A stretch of DNA of 5,659 bases from Clostridia bacterium (GTDB lineage: Bacteria; Bacillota; Clostridia; Oscillospirales; SIG627): the NCBI GenBank assembly GCA_017453605.1, contig JAFTEP010000141.1, forward strand, positions 1-5,659, given 5' to 3'. The first letter of the stretch is position 1. Every line of letters begins with the position of its first letter. Below the pieces are notes generated by a model that saw only the letters and a program-made list of their open reading frames with translations, made no database searches and was not told the DNA's origin. The translations under genes and the position numbers were made by a program. Below, piece by piece: positions 4,262 to 5,659 of the stretch.

Positions 4262-5659
4262 ATGAAAAAGAACACCGTGAAAATTCTCGCCCTCGCGCTC
4301 TCGGCGCTTTTTCTCGCCTCCTGCGCCCCTGCCGCCGTCATTCCCCCAAAAACGGACGGGACGGCAAAGACCGCCGAAGCACAGACCGGATCGCCCGTGA
4401 CGGCACCCGAAAATGAAAAGGAAGAGATACAAGAATGGCCGTTTGAAGTCGTAAATGGCGACAAAGGGAGCGAATACATAGAAGCACTCGACATCCCATA
4501 CAAACTGAAACCGGATGAAAAGACCTGGAACGTCGGGGACGGATACGACGTTCTGAGAAACGACTATCCCATGACAGACGGCTCGCTGATAATGAAGGAT
4601 TACGAGGCGGCGATAAAAAGCGTGCTTTACGGGATAAGTCTCGAAGAGGCGCGTGAAACGATCTCCTACTCCGGAACGTTCTTCAACAACCTCTCGGGAT
4701 ACGATCCCCAAAGGCACCCCGAAGAAGGCTTAAAAAACTTCATTTTCGGCACGCGCCTGACCAAAGAGCAGAAAAACTGGCTGTCGAGGGTGAGCGAAAA
4801 GGACGGCGTGTATATAAAAGACATCGAGGTCCCGCTGACCGTTTCGGCGCTGTATATCGGCGTCAGCGCTTCCAATCCGGTCGAAGGACTGACGTCGCGG
4901 CAGTTTAAAGACATCGTTTCCGGGAAGATCACCAACTGGAAAGATGTCGGAGGAAACGATGAAAAGATCGTGTTCTACGGGACCGGAGAACAGACTCTGA
5001 CTCAAAACTATCTCGACGAACTCACGGGAGAAAAAAGAGGAAAGATCCGTCTCGCGGACGATCCCGCCGAACTGAGAGAGGACCCGAACGCGCTCTTCTG
5101 CACCCTCTATACCTTCACGTCTGAGGACAGACTTTTAAAAGACGGCGTAAAATATATCTCCATCGACGGCGTTTTTCCGTCGAGGGAGAGCGCATCGGAT
5201 AAAAGCTACCCCTTTTTGTCGTCAAACTGCCTTATCTATGTTGATTCGACAAGCCCGTACGTCGGTCAGTATATAGAATTCGCGCTTAAAAACGAGGTGC
5301 GCGAGGCGGCGGCAAAAGCCGGCTACGTCACTTATATCCCCACCGATTTCGTCTTTGAAAGCGAAAATGAAAAGCCCGCCGAATTATTCGGCGGCGTCGG
5401 TACGGGCAAAGTTCCCGACGGAGCAGTCCTCGACTCAGAGGACCGAAAACTGATAAGCTATACAAACGACTTTTCGATCATCAAAAGCGATTCCTTAAGG
5501 ACCGAAATGATCGCTTTCACCGAGGAAAACTTGAAAAAGATCACGGACAACGTCCGGGCGTGCATCATAAAAAGCAGCAATATGAACGATCCGGCGGGCG
5601 AAGGCTCCGAGCTGAGCCCGATCCCTAAGCCGATCGGATACAGGATATACGTTCTCAAC
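4262..5659 (+). CDS. PstS-like substrate-binding lipoprotein with C-terminal extension (3' end outside window)
   Basis: The frame is open from ATG 4262 to the right edge, giving 466 visible residues and no stop. MKKNTVKILALALSALFLAS followed by Cys21 is a canonical lipoprotein signal peptide (lipobox LASC), so the protein should sit on the outer face of the membrane. A Thr/Ala/Glu-rich spacer runs to about residue 55. The periplasmic-binding part spans residues about 95-360: YPMTDGSL at 102-109 aligns with the 'YPriDGSTa' motif of clostridial PstS-like proteins. ALYIGVSASNPVEGLTSRQF (from 196) followed by IVSGKITNWKDVGG (218-231) is the strongly conserved PstS hinge region, and GTGEQTL at 240-246 takes the place of the second ligand loop. 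SYPFLSSNCLIYVDS and GYVTYIP match the end of the domain. More than 100 further residues follow with no family that I recognise. PstS proteins deliver phosphate to the PstCAB transporter, but several ligand residues differ here and no transporter genes are visible, so the ligand is uncertain. Confidence 0.85.
   Translation, partial: MKKNTVKILALALSALFLASCAPAAVIPPKTDGTAKTAEAQTGSPVTAPENEKEEIQEWPFEVVNGDKGSEYIEALDIPYKLKPDEKTWNVGDGYDVLRNDYPMTDGSLIMKDYEAAIKSVLYGISLEEARETISYSGTFFNNLSGYDPQRHPEEGLKNFIFGTRLTKEQKNWLSRVSEKDGVYIKDIEVPLTVSALYIGVSASNPVEGLTSRQFKDIVSGKITNWKDVGGNDEKIVFYGTGEQTLTQNYLDELTGEKRGKIRLADDPAELREDPNALFCTLYTFTSEDRLLKDGVKYISIDGVFPSRESASDKSYPFLSSNCLIYVDSTSPYVGQYIEFALKNEVREAAAKAGYVTYIPTDFVFESENEKPAELFGGVGTGKVPDGAVLDSEDRKLISYTNDFSIIKSDSLRTEMIAFTEENLKKITDNVRACIIKSSNMNDPAGEGSELSPIPKPIGYRIYVLN

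Noticed and set aside
4054..4717. Minus-strand frames of 149 and 175 residues opposite the start of the PstS-like gene
   Set aside because: They are antisense to two lipoprotein genes with clear signal peptides; the hydrophobic runs are mirror images of the signal peptide and spacer codons, and no ribosome binding site supports them.

Overview
The window looks like a chromosomal segment of a moderately GC-rich Bacillota bacterium, probably an uncultured gut or rumen Clostridia lineage. This is an inference. It rests on Gram-positive-style lipoprotein signal peptides, AGGAGG-type ribosome binding sites, a PadR plus HAAS-like regulator pair, frequent ATA/AGA/AGG codons alongside a GC-rich third position, and a clan GH-A glycosidase. 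No rRNA, tRNA, phage or transposon sequence is present to fix the taxonomy.

Layout: positions 2-964 (+) hold the C-terminal two thirds or so of a GH39-like glycoside hydrolase that enters from the left edge. Both candidate catalytic glutamates are visible. It ends at a strong intrinsic terminator. A second terminator faces the other way at 1065-1103 and ends a leftward two-gene operon: a PadR-family repressor (1877-1476) and a small single-span membrane protein with a HAAS/DUF1700-like N-terminal region (1510-1121). The two genes overlap by 35 bases, and a textbook ribosome binding site for the second lies inside the first.

The 219-base gap at 1878-2096 carries two back-to-back promoters. 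The rightward one (TTGACA, 17 bases, extended -10) drives a 711-residue predicted lipoprotein at 2097-4232. This protein is built almost entirely from three tandem blocks of about 220 residues, and each block is a pair of related units of about 110 residues. Twenty-nine bases downstream, probably in the same transcript, starts a second lipoprotein (4262 to the right edge). It has a PstS-like periplasmic-binding fold, altered ligand motifs, and an unrecognised C-terminal extension that runs off the window.

Working model (inference): the PadR regulator controls its own membrane-protein partner and may also act across the shared gap on the divergent pair of surface lipoproteins, one a large repeat protein and the other a solute-binding-like protein. 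The glycosidase is insulated by its terminator and looks like a separate unit. The repeat lipoprotein with its divergent PadR/HAAS pair is the least explained part of the window.
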